DNA of 64,000 nucleotides from Zhongshania aquatica (GCF_027257955.1 NZ_JANZNQ010000015.1:39336-103335); one strand, 5' to 3'. Counted from the first letter of the stretch, positions 54,790-63,736 are shown. The notes: generated by a model from the letters alone, not told the origin. Translations and numbers: made by a program.

Positions 54790-55227
54790 ATGGCAGTAGA
54801 GATTGAGGTCGTCACGATCACCCATGCAATTCAGCAGGCGGTCGCGCCAGTATTTTTACTGGCAGGTATAGGCGGCATTTTAAATGTGCTTACAAATCGC
54901 TTAGCCAGAATCATCGACCGGAGTCGCAGTTTACACAATAGGTTAGAAACAGTAAGCGAAGAGCGCAGTGTGGTTATTGGCGAAGAATTAACAATGCTCA
55001 CTCGTCGAGCGCGGGTGGTACACCGCGCAATTGGATTTAGCACCGCAAGCGCACTCATGGTGTGTGTGGTCATTGCAATGTTGTTTGTAAGCGCTGTAAT
55101 GGGCTGGAATAGCAGCGTAGCGGTGGCATCATTATTTGTATTAGCGATGTGTTTTTTGATTGTCGCACTGACCGGATTTTTACGTGAAATTCAGTTGGCA
55201 ACGCGAATTATGCTAAATGGGCCTTAA
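54790..55227 (+). CDS. DUF2721 family membrane protein
   Basis: 145 residues. AVAPVFLLAGIGGILNVLTN RLARIIDRSR is the DUF2721 signature; two further membrane helices near the end. Function unknown. Confidence 0.82.
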   Translation: MAVEIEVVTITHAIQQAVAPVFLLAGIGGILNVLTNRLARIIDRSRSLHNRLETVSEERSVVIGEELTMLTRRARVVHRAIGFSTASALMVCVVIAMLFVSAVMGWNSSVAVASLFVLAMCFLIVALTGFLREIQLATRIMLNGP

Positions 55228-55275
55228 TAGAGAACACGCGACTTTAGCAATTGGGTGATTAGCCAAGGAGGCAAT

Positions 55276-55983
55276 ATGATTACCTTATATGGCTTTAATG
55301 AAGCTTTTGGCTTAGTGGATGCCAGTCCGTTTGTGCTAAAAGTTGATGCTTATCTGCGTATGGCAGGCTTGGAGTTTGAGCGGAAGTCTGCTGTTGCTAA
55401 TCTGCGCACGGCCCCGAAAGGTAAATTGCCGTATATCATTGAAAATGGGCAAACAATTGCTGACTCAGCATTCATTCTAGATTACTTGAATGCCAAGCCT
55501 GGCGTTACTATGTACGCTGATTTGTGCCCAGAACAGCGTGCGCAGTCGTATTTGATTGCCAAATCTCTGGATGAAAATCTGTATTGGTGTTTGTTGTATT
55601 CACGTTGGATGCGCGATCAAACATGGCCTTTAACTAAGGCCACATTCTTTGGCTCGCTGCCGTTTCCATTAAATAAGTTGGTCCCAGTAGTAGTGCGTAG
55701 GGGGGTTCGCTCTGCCTTACTTAAACAGGGTATGGGGCGTCATTCAGATACAGAAATTCAACAAATACTGGTTAATACACTAGATAGTTTGTCTATCTTG
55801 TTGGGTAGTAAAACCTATTTTATGAACGACAAACCCAGTGTTCTAGACGCTTGTGTTTTTGGTTTTTTGGCGGAATTTATTTTAGCTGACATAGACAATG
55901 ATTTTAATGCTATTGCGCGGCGTTACGAAAACTTGAGCGCATTTTGCCGACAAATCCACTCTCGCTTTTACAGTCATGACTAG
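55276..55983 (+). CDS. Glutathione S-transferase-like protein (metaxin/Fax type)
   Basis: 235 residues from ATG 55276 (AAGGAGG before it). Thioredoxin-like N-terminal half with MITLYGFNEAFGLVDASPFV and KGKLPYIIENGQTIADSAFI LDYL; helical C-terminal half with PSVLDACVFGFLAEF. The pattern fits the GST-N-metaxin branch. Substrate unknown. Confidence 0.8.
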   Translation: MITLYGFNEAFGLVDASPFVLKVDAYLRMAGLEFERKSAVANLRTAPKGKLPYIIENGQTIADSAFILDYLNAKPGVTMYADLCPEQRAQSYLIAKSLDENLYWCLLYSRWMRDQTWPLTKATFFGSLPFPLNKLVPVVVRRGVRSALLKQGMGRHSDTEIQQILVNTLDSLSILLGSKTYFMNDKPSVLDACVFGFLAEFILADIDNDFNAIARRYENLSAFCRQIHSRFYSHD

Positions 55984-56006
55984 CGCGTCAATGCGGGAGT
56001 AGGGTG

Positions 56007-56594
56007 ATGAATGTTGGTATCTATTTTTATGACAATGCGGAGGTGTTGGATTTTGCTGGTCCCTTTGAAGTCTTTTCTACCGCCGCTCGGCTTTGTGGTG
56101 ATAAGCCACACTTTCATGTTTTTCTGATTGCCGAAACGTCTGCACCGGTAACTGCGCGCGCAGGGTTTACGGTGCTGCCGCACTACGGCTTCAACAATCA
56201 TCCGAAGATAGATGTGTTGATTGTAGTGGGCGGTGTTCATGATAGTGAAATGGCCAAGTCATCAGTGTTGTCTTGGCTTGTCGTCCAATCTGCGCAAGCG
56301 CAATTAGTGGCATCAGTGTGCACCGGAGTATTTTTACTGGCGGCCGCTGGCGTCGTTACTGATCAAAAAGTCACTACACATTGGGAAGATATAGATAGTC
56401 TTAAGCGAGCGTTTCCAAACTTGCGTGTATGCGAAGAAACACGGTGGGTAGACAGTGGCCGATTTGTCAGTTCTGGTGGAATTTCCGCAGGTATAGATAT
56501 GAGTTTGTACTTGGTGGCGCGTTTGCAAAGTACGGAATTGGCGGCGCGTACTGCCAAGCAAATGGAGTTTGATTGGTCTATGTCAGAGAATTAA
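56007..56594 (+). CDS. DJ-1/PfpI family protein
   Basis: 195 residues from ATG 56007; GTG 56004 is also in frame. VGIYFYDNAEVLDFAGPFEV and the nucleophile elbow ASVCTGVFLLAAAGV (Cys105) identify the class I glutamine amidotransferase-like DJ-1/PfpI fold. It resembles the amidotransferase half of AraC-type regulators but has no DNA-binding domain. Starts 23 bases after the GST-like gene and may be cotranscribed. Confidence 0.85.
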   Translation: MNVGIYFYDNAEVLDFAGPFEVFSTAARLCGDKPHFHVFLIAETSAPVTARAGFTVLPHYGFNNHPKIDVLIVVGGVHDSEMAKSSVLSWLVVQSAQAQLVASVCTGVFLLAAAGVVTDQKVTTHWEDIDSLKRAFPNLRVCEETRWVDSGRFVSSGGISAGIDMSLYLVARLQSTELAARTAKQMEFDWSMSEN

Positions 56595-56839
56595 ACCACG
56601 ACGATATACCACTATTTTATAGATGCTTCTTTGATAAAAAATTATTTCTACTCCTATTTTTACTAAAGGCTAGCGCTAAAATGTGACTAGCGTTACCCTT
56701 GGTATCAAGTTTTCTGCTTTTTACCCATGAGGCCTCTAGAATCCCGCCGTAGCGAATTAGTGGTATCGATTCAGTTCTACTCCATGCCAGAGGTTAAACC
56801 TGTTTTAGGCCCTTAATAGTAAGTAGAGATATTCTGTAT

Positions 56840-57304
56840 ATGAGCACTCGAAAGTACGCTGGCTTCTGGGTTCGTGTTGGCGCGTCTATCATCGATTCAA
56901 TCTTAATTCTTCTTGTAGCAGGGCCCTTGCTAACCGCCCTTTATGGTCGTGACTACTGGCTGGGTGAGCAAACCACACGCACGGGTACGGAGCTGCTGCT
57001 GAACTATTTACTCCCCGCTTTGGCAGTGCTTTTATTCTGGGTATATAAGTCGGCGACCCCTGGTAAGCTGATCACTGGCTTACGAATTGTCGATGCGCGC
57101 ACAGGCGCTAAGCCGACGACAACGCAATTTGTAATTCGCTATGTTGGCTATTACGTGTCGATGATTCCTCTGTTTCTAGGCATTGTCTGGGTGGCATTTG
57201 ACGCAAAAAAACAAGGTTGGCACGACAAGTTGGCAGGTACAGTGGTAGTCAAATCTGCGGACGACAGAGACCTAGATGACGACGAGTCACATGAAATGAA
57301 TTAA
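56840..57304 (+). CDS. RDD family membrane protein
   Basis: 154 residues. YAGFWVRVGASIIDSILILL, the SATPGKLITGLRIVDARTGA block and GWHDKLAGTVVVK are RDD hallmarks, with three membrane helices. Function unknown. Its stop abuts the NDH-2 gene. Confidence 0.87.
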   Translation: MSTRKYAGFWVRVGASIIDSILILLVAGPLLTALYGRDYWLGEQTTRTGTELLLNYLLPALAVLLFWVYKSATPGKLITGLRIVDARTGAKPTTTQFVIRYVGYYVSMIPLFLGIVWVAFDAKKQGWHDKLAGTVVVKSADDRDLDDDESHEMN

Positions 57305-57327
57305 TGTTATGTAGAGGTAAAATAGTG

Positions 57328-58602
57328 ATGAATATTGTTGTTGTGGGTGGCGGTGCAGGAGGATTACCGTTAGTAACAAAGTTAGGCCGTAGTTTAGGAA
57401 AAAGCCGAAAGGCGAATATCACCTTAGTTGATGCCAGTGCTAGTCATATCTGGAAACCCCGTTTTCACGAAGTCGCCACGGGCGCCATTGATTCTGACCT
57501 AGATGCGGTGGATTATCGCGCTCATGCCCATCAAAACTATTACAATTTTTCTAAAGGGCGGATGAGCGGTCTAGATCGTGAAAAGAAAAACGTTATTCTC
57601 GAAGCAGCAATCGGTTCAGCAGGCGAACAAATTTTACCTGAACGTCGTATTCCCTATGATTACTTAGTAATCACTGTCGGCAGTCTCGGCAATGATTTTA
57701 ATACGCCTGGTGTGCGTGACCATTGTTTATTTTTAGATACCAGAGAGCAGGCCGACCGCTTTCACGAACGGTTTTTGAATCACTGTTTGAGCGCTGATTT
57801 TTATCGTGGCCCGGTGTCAGTCGCTATTGTTGGTGGCGGTGCGACTGGGGTGGAATTGGCGGCGGAAATTCATCATGCGGTGGCACTCTTAAAACTCTAT
57901 GGGCACAAAGAGCTGGATCGCAGTCGTTTGCAGGTTCATGTTATCGAAGCTGGCCCACGCTTATTACCTGCGCTGAGTGAGCAGATTGCCACCGCCGCGC
58001 AAGCAGAGCTAGAGAATATGGGCGTGAAAGTTCATACCGGCACCATGGTGAAAGAGGCTGATGAACAGGGTTTTATCACCCGCGATGGCGAGCGTATTGA
58101 TGCGGCACTATTGGTCTGGGCGGCAGGTATCAAAGCACCAGATGCAGTGGGGCAGTGGGGGCTAGAAGTAAACCGCATAAACCAACTGGTGGTTGATCCA
58201 AATTTACAAACGGCTGACCCCTCGATTTTTGCCATTGGCGATTGCTGCGCCTGCGAGCTAGCCGAGGGTAAAAATGTTCCCCCGCGCGCGCAGTCTGCAC
58301 AGCAAATGGCAAAGCATACGGCGGCGAATTTGACACGTCTTGTTAAAGGACAGCCCTTATTACCCTTTAAATATCGGGACCACGGATCACTGGTGTCACT
58401 CTCTGAGTATTCTGCACTGGGCAATTTGATGGGTAGCGTGCGCGGCGGCAGTTTCTTTATTGAAGGCTGGATGGCTAGAATGATGTACGTAAGCTTGTAC
58501 CGGCTACATCAAGCAGCTATCTATGGTTGGTTACGTACTTTAATGTTGTTGATGGCGGGTCGCTTTAATCGATTGCTGCGGCCAAGATTAAAACTACATT
58601 AG
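57328..58602 (+). CDS. ndh: Type II NADH dehydrogenase (NDH-2)
   Basis: 424 residues from ATG 57328; GTG 57325 and ATG 57304 are alternatives. The FAD-binding site VVVGGGAGGLPLVTKLG, the NAD-binding site VAIVGGGATGVELAAEIHHA and the third flavin motif FAIGDCCACELA are in the usual positions. A C-terminal amphipathic tail (WLRTLMLLMAGRFNRLLRPR) fits membrane attachment. It oxidises NADH with quinone without pumping protons. Probably cotranscribed with the RDD gene. Confidence 0.9.
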   Translation: MNIVVVGGGAGGLPLVTKLGRSLGKSRKANITLVDASASHIWKPRFHEVATGAIDSDLDAVDYRAHAHQNYYNFSKGRMSGLDREKKNVILEAAIGSAGEQILPERRIPYDYLVITVGSLGNDFNTPGVRDHCLFLDTREQADRFHERFLNHCLSADFYRGPVSVAIVGGGATGVELAAEIHHAVALLKLYGHKELDRSRLQVHVIEAGPRLLPALSEQIATAAQAELENMGVKVHTGTMVKEADEQGFITRDGERIDAALLVWAAGIKAPDAVGQWGLEVNRINQLVVDPNLQTADPSIFAIGDCCACELAEGKNVPPRAQSAQQMAKHTAANLTRLVKGQPLLPFKYRDHGSLVSLSEYSALGNLMGSVRGGSFFIEGWMARMMYVSLYRLHQAAIYGWLRTLMLLMAGRFNRLLRPRLKLH

Positions 58603-58611
58603 ATGAGTGTC

Positions 58612-58649
58612 TAAAAAAGGGCTTACTGGCGAAGTGTTACCAGTAAGCC
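58612..58649 (-). terminator. Terminator for the TetR gene (minus strand)
   Basis: GGCTTACTGG (58620-58629) and CCAGTAAGCC (58640-58649) form a 10-bp stem with a 10-base loop. On the minus strand it is followed by a run of T (58613-58618 complement). It may also slow transcription leaving ndh. Confidence 0.75.
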
Positions 58650-58716
58650 TACCATTATTATTACTCCGTAAAAAATTTACACCGCATCAATAACCGCGGT
58701 CTACGATCTTCCGGCG

Positions 58717-59406
58717 TTATTTCAGCGTGAGACCTAGATAACTGCAGACCATACGTGTGGTTTCTTCCTTGAATTGCTTGTCAGTTACTTTGAGAAATTG
58801 GTTTTGTGCGCCAGCCGGCAGAATGGACCACATAGCCGCGCCGCGGATAATGTAGTGCGCATAGCGTACTGCGATTTTCAAATCGGGATGGTTAAAATCG
58901 TCACGACGGCATTTATACAGTTCCAGCATTGCTAAACAAAAATTCTCTTCAGATTCGGCCCGTATTTCAAACAACAATGGGTCGCGGAGCCTTTGCTGCT
59001 CTATCAACCTTAAAAAGCCGGTGTCGTCCCGTGATGAGCTAAAAATGATTTCCAGGTGGAAGCGAACAATGTCTTGGGCCTTTTCTTTACGCCAGTCATG
59101 GCGGGCGATTAAATCGGCAATTTTAGCTTCACGGTTCAGGCGGTAGTTCTCGAACAGAGCCCGACAAATAGCGTTCTTATCCGAGAATAAGTTGTAAATA
59201 GATCCGGAAGACACGTCTGAATGGCGTGAGATTTCTGCGATAGTGGTGGCTTCAAATCCTTTGTCAATGAACAGTGTTTTGGCAGATACGAGAATCTTTA
59301 GCAGGGTTTTCTTACTTCTGTCCTGGGACGCTGGAATGACCCAATCTTTACCGTTCAGCCACGATAGGGAAGAGAAGTCGGATGTGTGCTGTTCAGCGTC
59401 AGCCAT
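58717..59406 (-). CDS. TetR family transcriptional regulator
   Basis: 229 residues. After a 28-residue leader the TetR helix-turn-helix appears: LLKILVSAKTLFIDKGFEAT TIAEISRHSDVSSGSIYNLF SDKNAICRALFENY. The C-terminal ligand-binding half is unclassified. It is divergent from the SnoaL/Rieske oxygenase pair and probably controls it through the palindrome at 59501-59517. Confidence 0.9.
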   Translation of the reverse strand: MADAEQHTSDFSSLSWLNGKDWVIPASQDRSKKTLLKILVSAKTLFIDKGFEATTIAEISRHSDVSSGSIYNLFSDKNAICRALFENYRLNREAKIADLIARHDWRKEKAQDIVRFHLEIIFSSSRDDTGFLRLIEQQRLRDPLLFEIRAESEENFCLAMLELYKCRRDDFNHPDLKIAVRYAHYIIRGAAMWSILPAGAQNQFLKVTDKQFKEETTRMVCSYLGLTLK

Positions 59407-59465
59407 AAGTTGTGATCCTAAGTTTTAGCGAATAAGTAAGCTGGTCGGTCAGTATGAAATTCTAG

Positions 59466-59494
59466 TTGACACGGCTTAACAATAAAACTAGATT
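59466..59494 (+). promoter_or_regulatory. Sigma70-type promoter for the SnoaL/oxygenase unit
   Basis: TTGACA (59466-59471), 17-base spacer, TAGATT (59489-59494). The expected start (about 59501) falls on the adjacent palindrome. Confidence 0.65.
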
Positions 59495-59500
59495 GTCATT

Positions 59501-59517
59501 TTAGAATGGTATTCTAA
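59501..59517. promoter_or_regulatory. Candidate TetR operator palindrome
   Basis: TTAGAATGGTATTCTAA is a perfect 7-3-7 palindrome lying over the predicted transcription start of the oxygenase unit and in the divergent region of the TetR gene. A second, less symmetric GGTCGGTCAG element lies at 59443-59452. Confidence 0.55.
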
Positions 59518-59574
59518 TTATATCTTGGCTCAACTAGACAGCAATAAATACTTATTCATATAGGAGACAGTTCC

Positions 59575-60021
59575 ATGCCAGCGATTCCTCTCGATGAACG
59601 CTTTGCGTTACAAGATCTAATGACCGATTACTGCTACGCAGTAGATAAACTCAAGGATGTTGACGAACTTCTCGATTTATTTGTCGATGACGCGGTTCTC
59701 GATTTTTCTAATATTGGTCTACCACTGATGTCCGGCAAAGTAGAATTTAAGAAATTCTACGACACAGTGTTTGCTGATATGTCTCACCACACCCACTACA
59801 TAAGTAACTTTCGAGTTGAATCTTACAATGGTGATACTGCGGTAATGCGTGCATATGTGCAGGGATTGGGGCGCGCAAATGACGATAATGACGTTCACGT
59901 GCATGTACGTTATCGCATGGATTGCATAAAAGTAGGCACACTTTGGAAGTGCAAAAAATATTATATTTATCCAGGAATGCCGCTTCCGGGTTCACTTAAT
60001 GAAATTCATGGCGAGCGCTGA
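59575..60021 (+). CDS. SnoaL-like (NTF2-fold) protein beside a Rieske oxygenase
   Basis: 148 residues. FALQDLMTDYCYAVDKLKDV DELLDLFVDDAVLDFS and HHTHYISNFRVESYNGDTAV are typical of SnoaL_4. NTF2-fold proteins next to Rieske alpha subunits can act as small (beta) subunits or as isomerase/dehydratase-like enzymes; this one is shorter than typical beta subunits. Ribosome binding site TAGGAGA. Confidence 0.8.
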   Translation: MPAIPLDERFALQDLMTDYCYAVDKLKDVDELLDLFVDDAVLDFSNIGLPLMSGKVEFKKFYDTVFADMSHHTHYISNFRVESYNGDTAVMRAYVQGLGRANDDNDVHVHVRYRMDCIKVGTLWKCKKYYIYPGMPLPGSLNEIHGER

Positions 60022-60083
60022 TTTACAACTCCATCCTATCCCGTATCGGGAATGACTGAATTTAATTTAATGAGGGCATCATT

Positions 60084-61427
60084 GTGGCTGATACTGAATC
60101 CGAAAGTCTACAGACAGCAAGCTATCCAACCCACCCAGACGCAGAGTCGCCAAAAGCTCGTGGTGACGCTATAACGGGTGATCGCTATTGGTCAAAGGAG
60201 TTTGCTGAACGTGAATGGGAGCATATGTGGAAGCGCATTTGGCATGTAGGAGGGCGAGAGTCGCAATTGCAGCAGCCGGGCGACTTTATTGTGCATAATT
60301 TTCATCATGAATCTGTGATGATGGTTAAACAGAAGGACGATACGATCCGCGCCTTTTTCAATGTCTGTATGCATCGCGGAAATCAATTGGTAGATACCGA
60401 CGAGGGTGGTATGGATGCATTTACCTGTCCCTATCATGGTTGGAAGTGGGGGTTGGATGGCGAGTTGATCTGGGTGCAGGATCCAGAGGATTTTCCGCAG
60501 GGAAACCCGTGTGGAAAATTACGCCTAAAACAACTGCGTTGCGAAACCTGGGGCGGCTTTATTTTTTGGAGCTTTGATCAGAATGCGAAACCCCTATTGG
60601 AATATCTCGATCCGATTCCGACCTTATTAAGCAATCGAGACCTCGAGAACTACACCAGAGTTGTATGGCGTACATTGCGGGTAAACACAAATTGGAAATT
60701 TGCATCAGACAACTTTAATGAGGCCTATCATATTCCTGCGGTGCATCCACAGTTTATGTCTATGATAGATGACCACTATTCGACAACCGTGTTTGAAATG
60801 TACCCGAATGGCCACAACCGCATGATCGAAAAGTTACAGCCATCGTCTCGATCTCCGGTAAAAAATGACATTCAACCTCTGTGGGCCGACGTACTCAAAC
60901 AGTGGGATGTTGATCTCGACGCATATCAGGGACGCGCACAAGAGGCTCGGCTGGCCCTGCAGGAAGCTAGGCGCCGATTAGGTTCGTCACGAGGTTTTCA
61001 CTATTTCGATGCCCTAAGCGATGACGAACTGACAGATCAAATGCATCACACCTGCTTTCCAAACCTAACATTGACGGCTACCCCCGAAGGTCTTCATATC
61101 TTTCGTACAGAGCCAGATGCCAATGACCCCAACTGGTCGACGTTTGATTATTGGTATTTGGTACCACAGGTTGAAGGTGCAACTGAGGTAGCGACTTTGT
61201 ACGGTATGCGTCCCTTTGAAGAGGCGATGCACGAGGAGGGAAATTTTGTCGACTATGAGGCGGCGATTGATCAGGGCGATTTCTTATCTCAGGATTTGTC
61301 TCTGGCGGTAACCCAACAACGCGGCTTACACTCGATGGCTTACCAAGATTGCTATCTGTCGGGGCAGGAGACTCGCGTGCGGCGTTTCCACGAAGTAATA
61401 AACGACTATCTGGCTGGCAATCGTTAA
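60084..61427 (+). CDS. Rieske aromatic-ring-hydroxylating oxygenase, large subunit
   Basis: 447 residues, GTG start behind GAGGG. Rieske ligands C95-M-H97 (NVCMHRGNQL) and C115-P-Y-H118 (FTCPYHGWKW). Mononuclear iron site in ASDNFNEAYHIPAVHP: H216 and H221, with E213 in the bridging carboxylate position. It should insert oxygen into an aromatic or related substrate; the substrate is not readable. Ferredoxin and reductase genes are not adjacent. TetR-regulated in all likelihood. Confidence 0.9.
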   Translation: MADTESESLQTASYPTHPDAESPKARGDAITGDRYWSKEFAEREWEHMWKRIWHVGGRESQLQQPGDFIVHNFHHESVMMVKQKDDTIRAFFNVCMHRGNQLVDTDEGGMDAFTCPYHGWKWGLDGELIWVQDPEDFPQGNPCGKLRLKQLRCETWGGFIFWSFDQNAKPLLEYLDPIPTLLSNRDLENYTRVVWRTLRVNTNWKFASDNFNEAYHIPAVHPQFMSMIDDHYSTTVFEMYPNGHNRMIEKLQPSSRSPVKNDIQPLWADVLKQWDVDLDAYQGRAQEARLALQEARRRLGSSRGFHYFDALSDDELTDQMHHTCFPNLTLTATPEGLHIFRTEPDANDPNWSTFDYWYLVPQVEGATEVATLYGMRPFEEAMHEEGNFVDYEAAIDQGDFLSQDLSLAVTQQRGLHSMAYQDCYLSGQETRVRRFHEVINDYLAGNR

Positions 61428-61684
61428 ACGAACAGAGGGCGATCCAGTTATAAAAAGGTAAGCCCTTTTGTTTATTTACCCATAAACCGGCCATTTATTT
61501 GAATCAAATATCGGCCAAAATATGTCAAGACGACTCATGTCCCGTGGAATAAAGGCTGCTTAATCGGACAGAAATCGCCCCTTAACAACAAGAGATTTGG
61601 GCGATTAGGTAGCATCTCGAACAAAGACATAAGTTAGCTCAACTCGCGGTGTTCGGGTTATTTATTACTGGAAAACGCAGGATC
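61428..61684. other. Non-coding junction after the oxygenase gene
   Basis: 257 bases with no supported gene, marking the transition to decayed accessory DNA. GTTAGCT (61633-61639) resembles an integron R' core but no matching site or stem lies upstream. Confidence 0.4.
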
Positions 61685-61741
61685 ATGAAATATGGATGCT
61701 TACGATTTATAGTAAATCGGAGCGAGCCACGATTCCGAGCC

Positions 61742-61975
61742 ATGTGTTCAAACAAACCGCGGAGGCGATCGACCAGGACTAAACGAGATGCTGTTCTAGA
61801 AATATTGAACGGTATTCGCGAAGTCCGTGCACATAAAAGGGGCGGCCGGTTAAAGGTTGCTGCGTTGTCCGAGCCATCACCGCCGCAAGTGATACGCGCC
61901 CAGCTAAGAATGTCGCAATCGACTTTTGCTGGGATGCTTGGAGTTGGCTTCTGTACGTAATGGCGTATGCTTTCG
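61742..61975 (+). pseudogene. Truncated HigA/NadS-type helix-turn-helix antitoxin
   Basis: From ATG 61742 the frame gives RTKRDAVLEILNGIREVRAH KRGGRLKVAALSEPSPPQVI RAQLRMSQSTFAGMLGV, the start of an XRE antitoxin of the type found with HigB/RelE toxins. The family continues with S-x-RTLQ-x-WEQG and about 25 more residues. Here the frame stops after GFCT at 61960. A one-base shift at about 61945 would restore a VRN-like segment, so a frameshift and truncation are likely. The normally upstream toxin gene is missing. Confidence 0.7.
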
Positions 61976-61992
61976 TCTATATGGAGGAACCT

Positions 61993-62251
61993 ATGACCAC
62001 ACTTAATGCCACGAGAAACTCGTTCCAAGCTTTACGCGCTGATAGATGAAACGTCTACAAGTCACCGACCTATTAATATTACTAGAAAGAGGGGCAACGC
62101 TGTTTTGCTGTCGGAAGACGACTGGAATGCCATCAATGAGACTCTTCATCTGCTATCCATTCCCGGTATGCACGAATCTATCCGAGAAGGTAAGGACGTT
62201 GAATTTGACCAACGTAATGATTGGGAGCGTTTGGCTCTAACGTCATATTAG
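61993..62251 (+). pseudogene. Frameshifted YefM/Phd antitoxin
   Basis: ATG 61993 behind GGAGG starts MTTLNAT, the standard YefM beginning, but then runs out of frame to a stop at about 62049. The rest of the protein (RSKLYALIDETSTSHRPINI TRKRGNAVLLSEDDWNAINE TLHLLSIPGMHESIREGKD) continues in the +1 frame to 62251. One extra base near 62014 explains it. The C-terminus has diverged from the usual acidic end and no YoeB-type toxin gene follows. A shorter protein from ATG 62006 is possible but lacks the N-terminus. Confidence 0.8.
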
Positions 62252-62577
62252 CGGTCAGTCGCTGTACCCGGGGAAGCCCAAGCACAGCTGTCAAACTCGT
62301 ATTCAGCAGCATTGCGCTCACTAATTATGGTGGAGTTTGCGTAAGCAATTGATTTTTATTGGGAAGTGACTATGCTCAAGGGTAAAGGGATTCCACATCA
62401 AATGCAGGATGCACACAAATGCAAAAATCATTACAGGTTGCTATCACCCTGATTCAAATGGAATTATCCTGCTTCATCACCTCAAAGCTTCGACTCGCCA
62501 TGTACACGAGTTATAAAGCGCAACGCATTTGAATTCACTGTTAGCTGTTCAAACAAGGAAGGATCGCGGTAACTGAT
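62252..62577. other. Non-coding segment before the cassette array
   Basis: 326 bases with no coding character. GTTAGCT (62540-62546) sits 32 bases before the next gene, the distance seen between an integron R' core and a cassette gene. No complete attC or attI fold could be built with the sequence upstream. Confidence 0.45.
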
Positions 62578-63267
62578 ATGACTAATAATTTGACGTTGAA
62601 GGGAAGTAAGGAAAAATGGTATCCCGCATCAATTAGCAATCTTGAATCGCATTTAAATAGCTTTATTGTTCCGATTCTAGGTTTTTCAAAAGATAAAACT
62701 TATCCGTTGGTCAAGAACTTGGCATATACGCTTCAATATGTAGAGTTTTTGTATAAGGTTGTAGAGGATCTTAATCTTAGTGATGTGCTACATAAGCAAA
62801 ACATTAAATCATTTGTTATCCACGGTGCAGCAGTTATTGAAGCCATATTCCAATATCTGGTTGTAAGCTCTGGTCATGGTTCAAATACAGAATGGCAATC
62901 GATAAATAAATTTTCTAGTAATCAATATAAAATTGGCACCGATAGCTTCAAAAACGACACGGAAATATTCATAAAATTGGCTTCGCCGCTCCCAAAAGAA
63001 ATGACCTTTGACCAGCTAACAAAAAAGGTTGAGGCAAAAAAGCTGTTAGGCTCAGTTAACACGCTATATAAGGATATTAGCCAAGTTAGAAAATTGAGAA
63101 ATAGAGTTCATCTACAAGGCATCGATAGCGCATTTGATACTGACTATAACAACTTTGATAATGCAAAATTCGAAGTAATGCGTCGAGTTTTACACGGAGT
63201 ATTAACTTCTAGTGTTTTTGGTAAGTCTTCACATGCTAAATTATTTGGTTATTTGGCCCACAGCTAA
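62578..63267 (+). CDS. Gene-cassette protein with HEPN-like RNase motif
   Basis: 229 residues, markedly more AT-rich than the flagellar genes. Mostly helical. Residues 171-178 read RKLRNRVH, resembling the R-x4-6-H motif of HEPN-fold ribonucleases, which occur in toxin-antitoxin and defence systems; a basic/helical context (VEAKKLLGSVNTLYKDISQV) precedes it. No partner antitoxin is adjacent. The stop codon lies inside the R'' box of the attC site at 63262, as is usual for integron cassettes. HEPN assignment is tentative. Confidence 0.6.
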   Translation: MTNNLTLKGSKEKWYPASISNLESHLNSFIVPILGFSKDKTYPLVKNLAYTLQYVEFLYKVVEDLNLSDVLHKQNIKSFVIHGAAVIEAIFQYLVVSSGHGSNTEWQSINKFSSNQYKIGTDSFKNDTEIFIKLASPLPKEMTFDQLTKKVEAKKLLGSVNTLYKDISQVRKLRNRVHLQGIDSAFDTDYNNFDNAKFEVMRRVLHGVLTSSVFGKSSHAKLFGYLAHS

Positions 63268-63375
63268 CAATCACAAGCAAGGGACCAAACTACGCTCCGC
63301 TAATTTGCGGTTCGCTGCGCTCACTTTACCGCAAATTGGCTCCACTCCGTTTGGCCTCTGTTGTGGGCGTTAGCT
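63262..63375 (+). other. attC: Integron attC recombination site
   Basis: 114 bases bounded by AGCTAAC (63262-63268) and its complement GTTAGCT (63369-63375). TAACAATCACAA at the left pairs with TTGTGGGCGTTA at the right in the R/L box pattern with an unpaired spacer. Inner CCAAAC/GTTTGG and AATTTGCGGT/ACCGCAAATT arms complete a long imperfect hairpin. The stop codon of the left gene lies in the left box and the next gene starts 20 bases after the right box. Confidence 0.88.
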
Positions 63376-63394
63376 TTGGAAAAGGAATTGATCT

Positions 63395-63736
63395 TTGAAT
63401 ATTAAAGAAATTAGACCGTTTGTTCCGAGCAAGGACTATGATTTATCAAAATCCTTTTACGAATCTCTTGGCTTTAAAGGTGAGAGCGCTGGCCCAGATC
63501 TTACTATTTTCCAACAGTCCGATTGTACGTTCTTCCTTCAGAGATATTACAACGAAGACTTCGCGAATAATTTGATGTTACAGCTTATTGTGGAAAATAT
63601 AGATGAAGCCTATGAGTTGGTGTCTGGACTTAATAAAGTCAAACATAGCGAAATTAAACGAGAATCATGGGGATCAGTTGTTTATCTTTGGGGGCCAAGT
63701 GGTGAACTTTGGCATATAACTGAACTTGGGAGCTAA
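63395..63736 (+). CDS. VOC-superfamily (glyoxalase/bleomycin-resistance-like) cassette protein
   Basis: 113 residues, TTG start with AAGGA upstream. EIRPFVPSKDYDLSKSFYES LGF at the N-terminus and SVVYLWGPSGELWHI at the end match the VOC/glyoxalase fold. Members bind drugs or catalyse metal-dependent isomerisation or dioxygenation; the particular role is unknown. It is a complete gene cassette: attC on the left, and a second AGCTAAC core at its stop codon on the right. Confidence 0.82.
   Translation: MNIKEIRPFVPSKDYDLSKSFYESLGFKGESAGPDLTIFQQSDCTFFLQRYYNEDFANNLMLQLIVENIDEAYELVSGLNKVKHSEIKRESWGSVVYLWGPSGELWHITELGS

Noticed and set aside
61633..61639. GTTAGCT as a further integron core site
   Set aside because: No complementary core or stem can be found upstream; a 7-base match alone is not enough.
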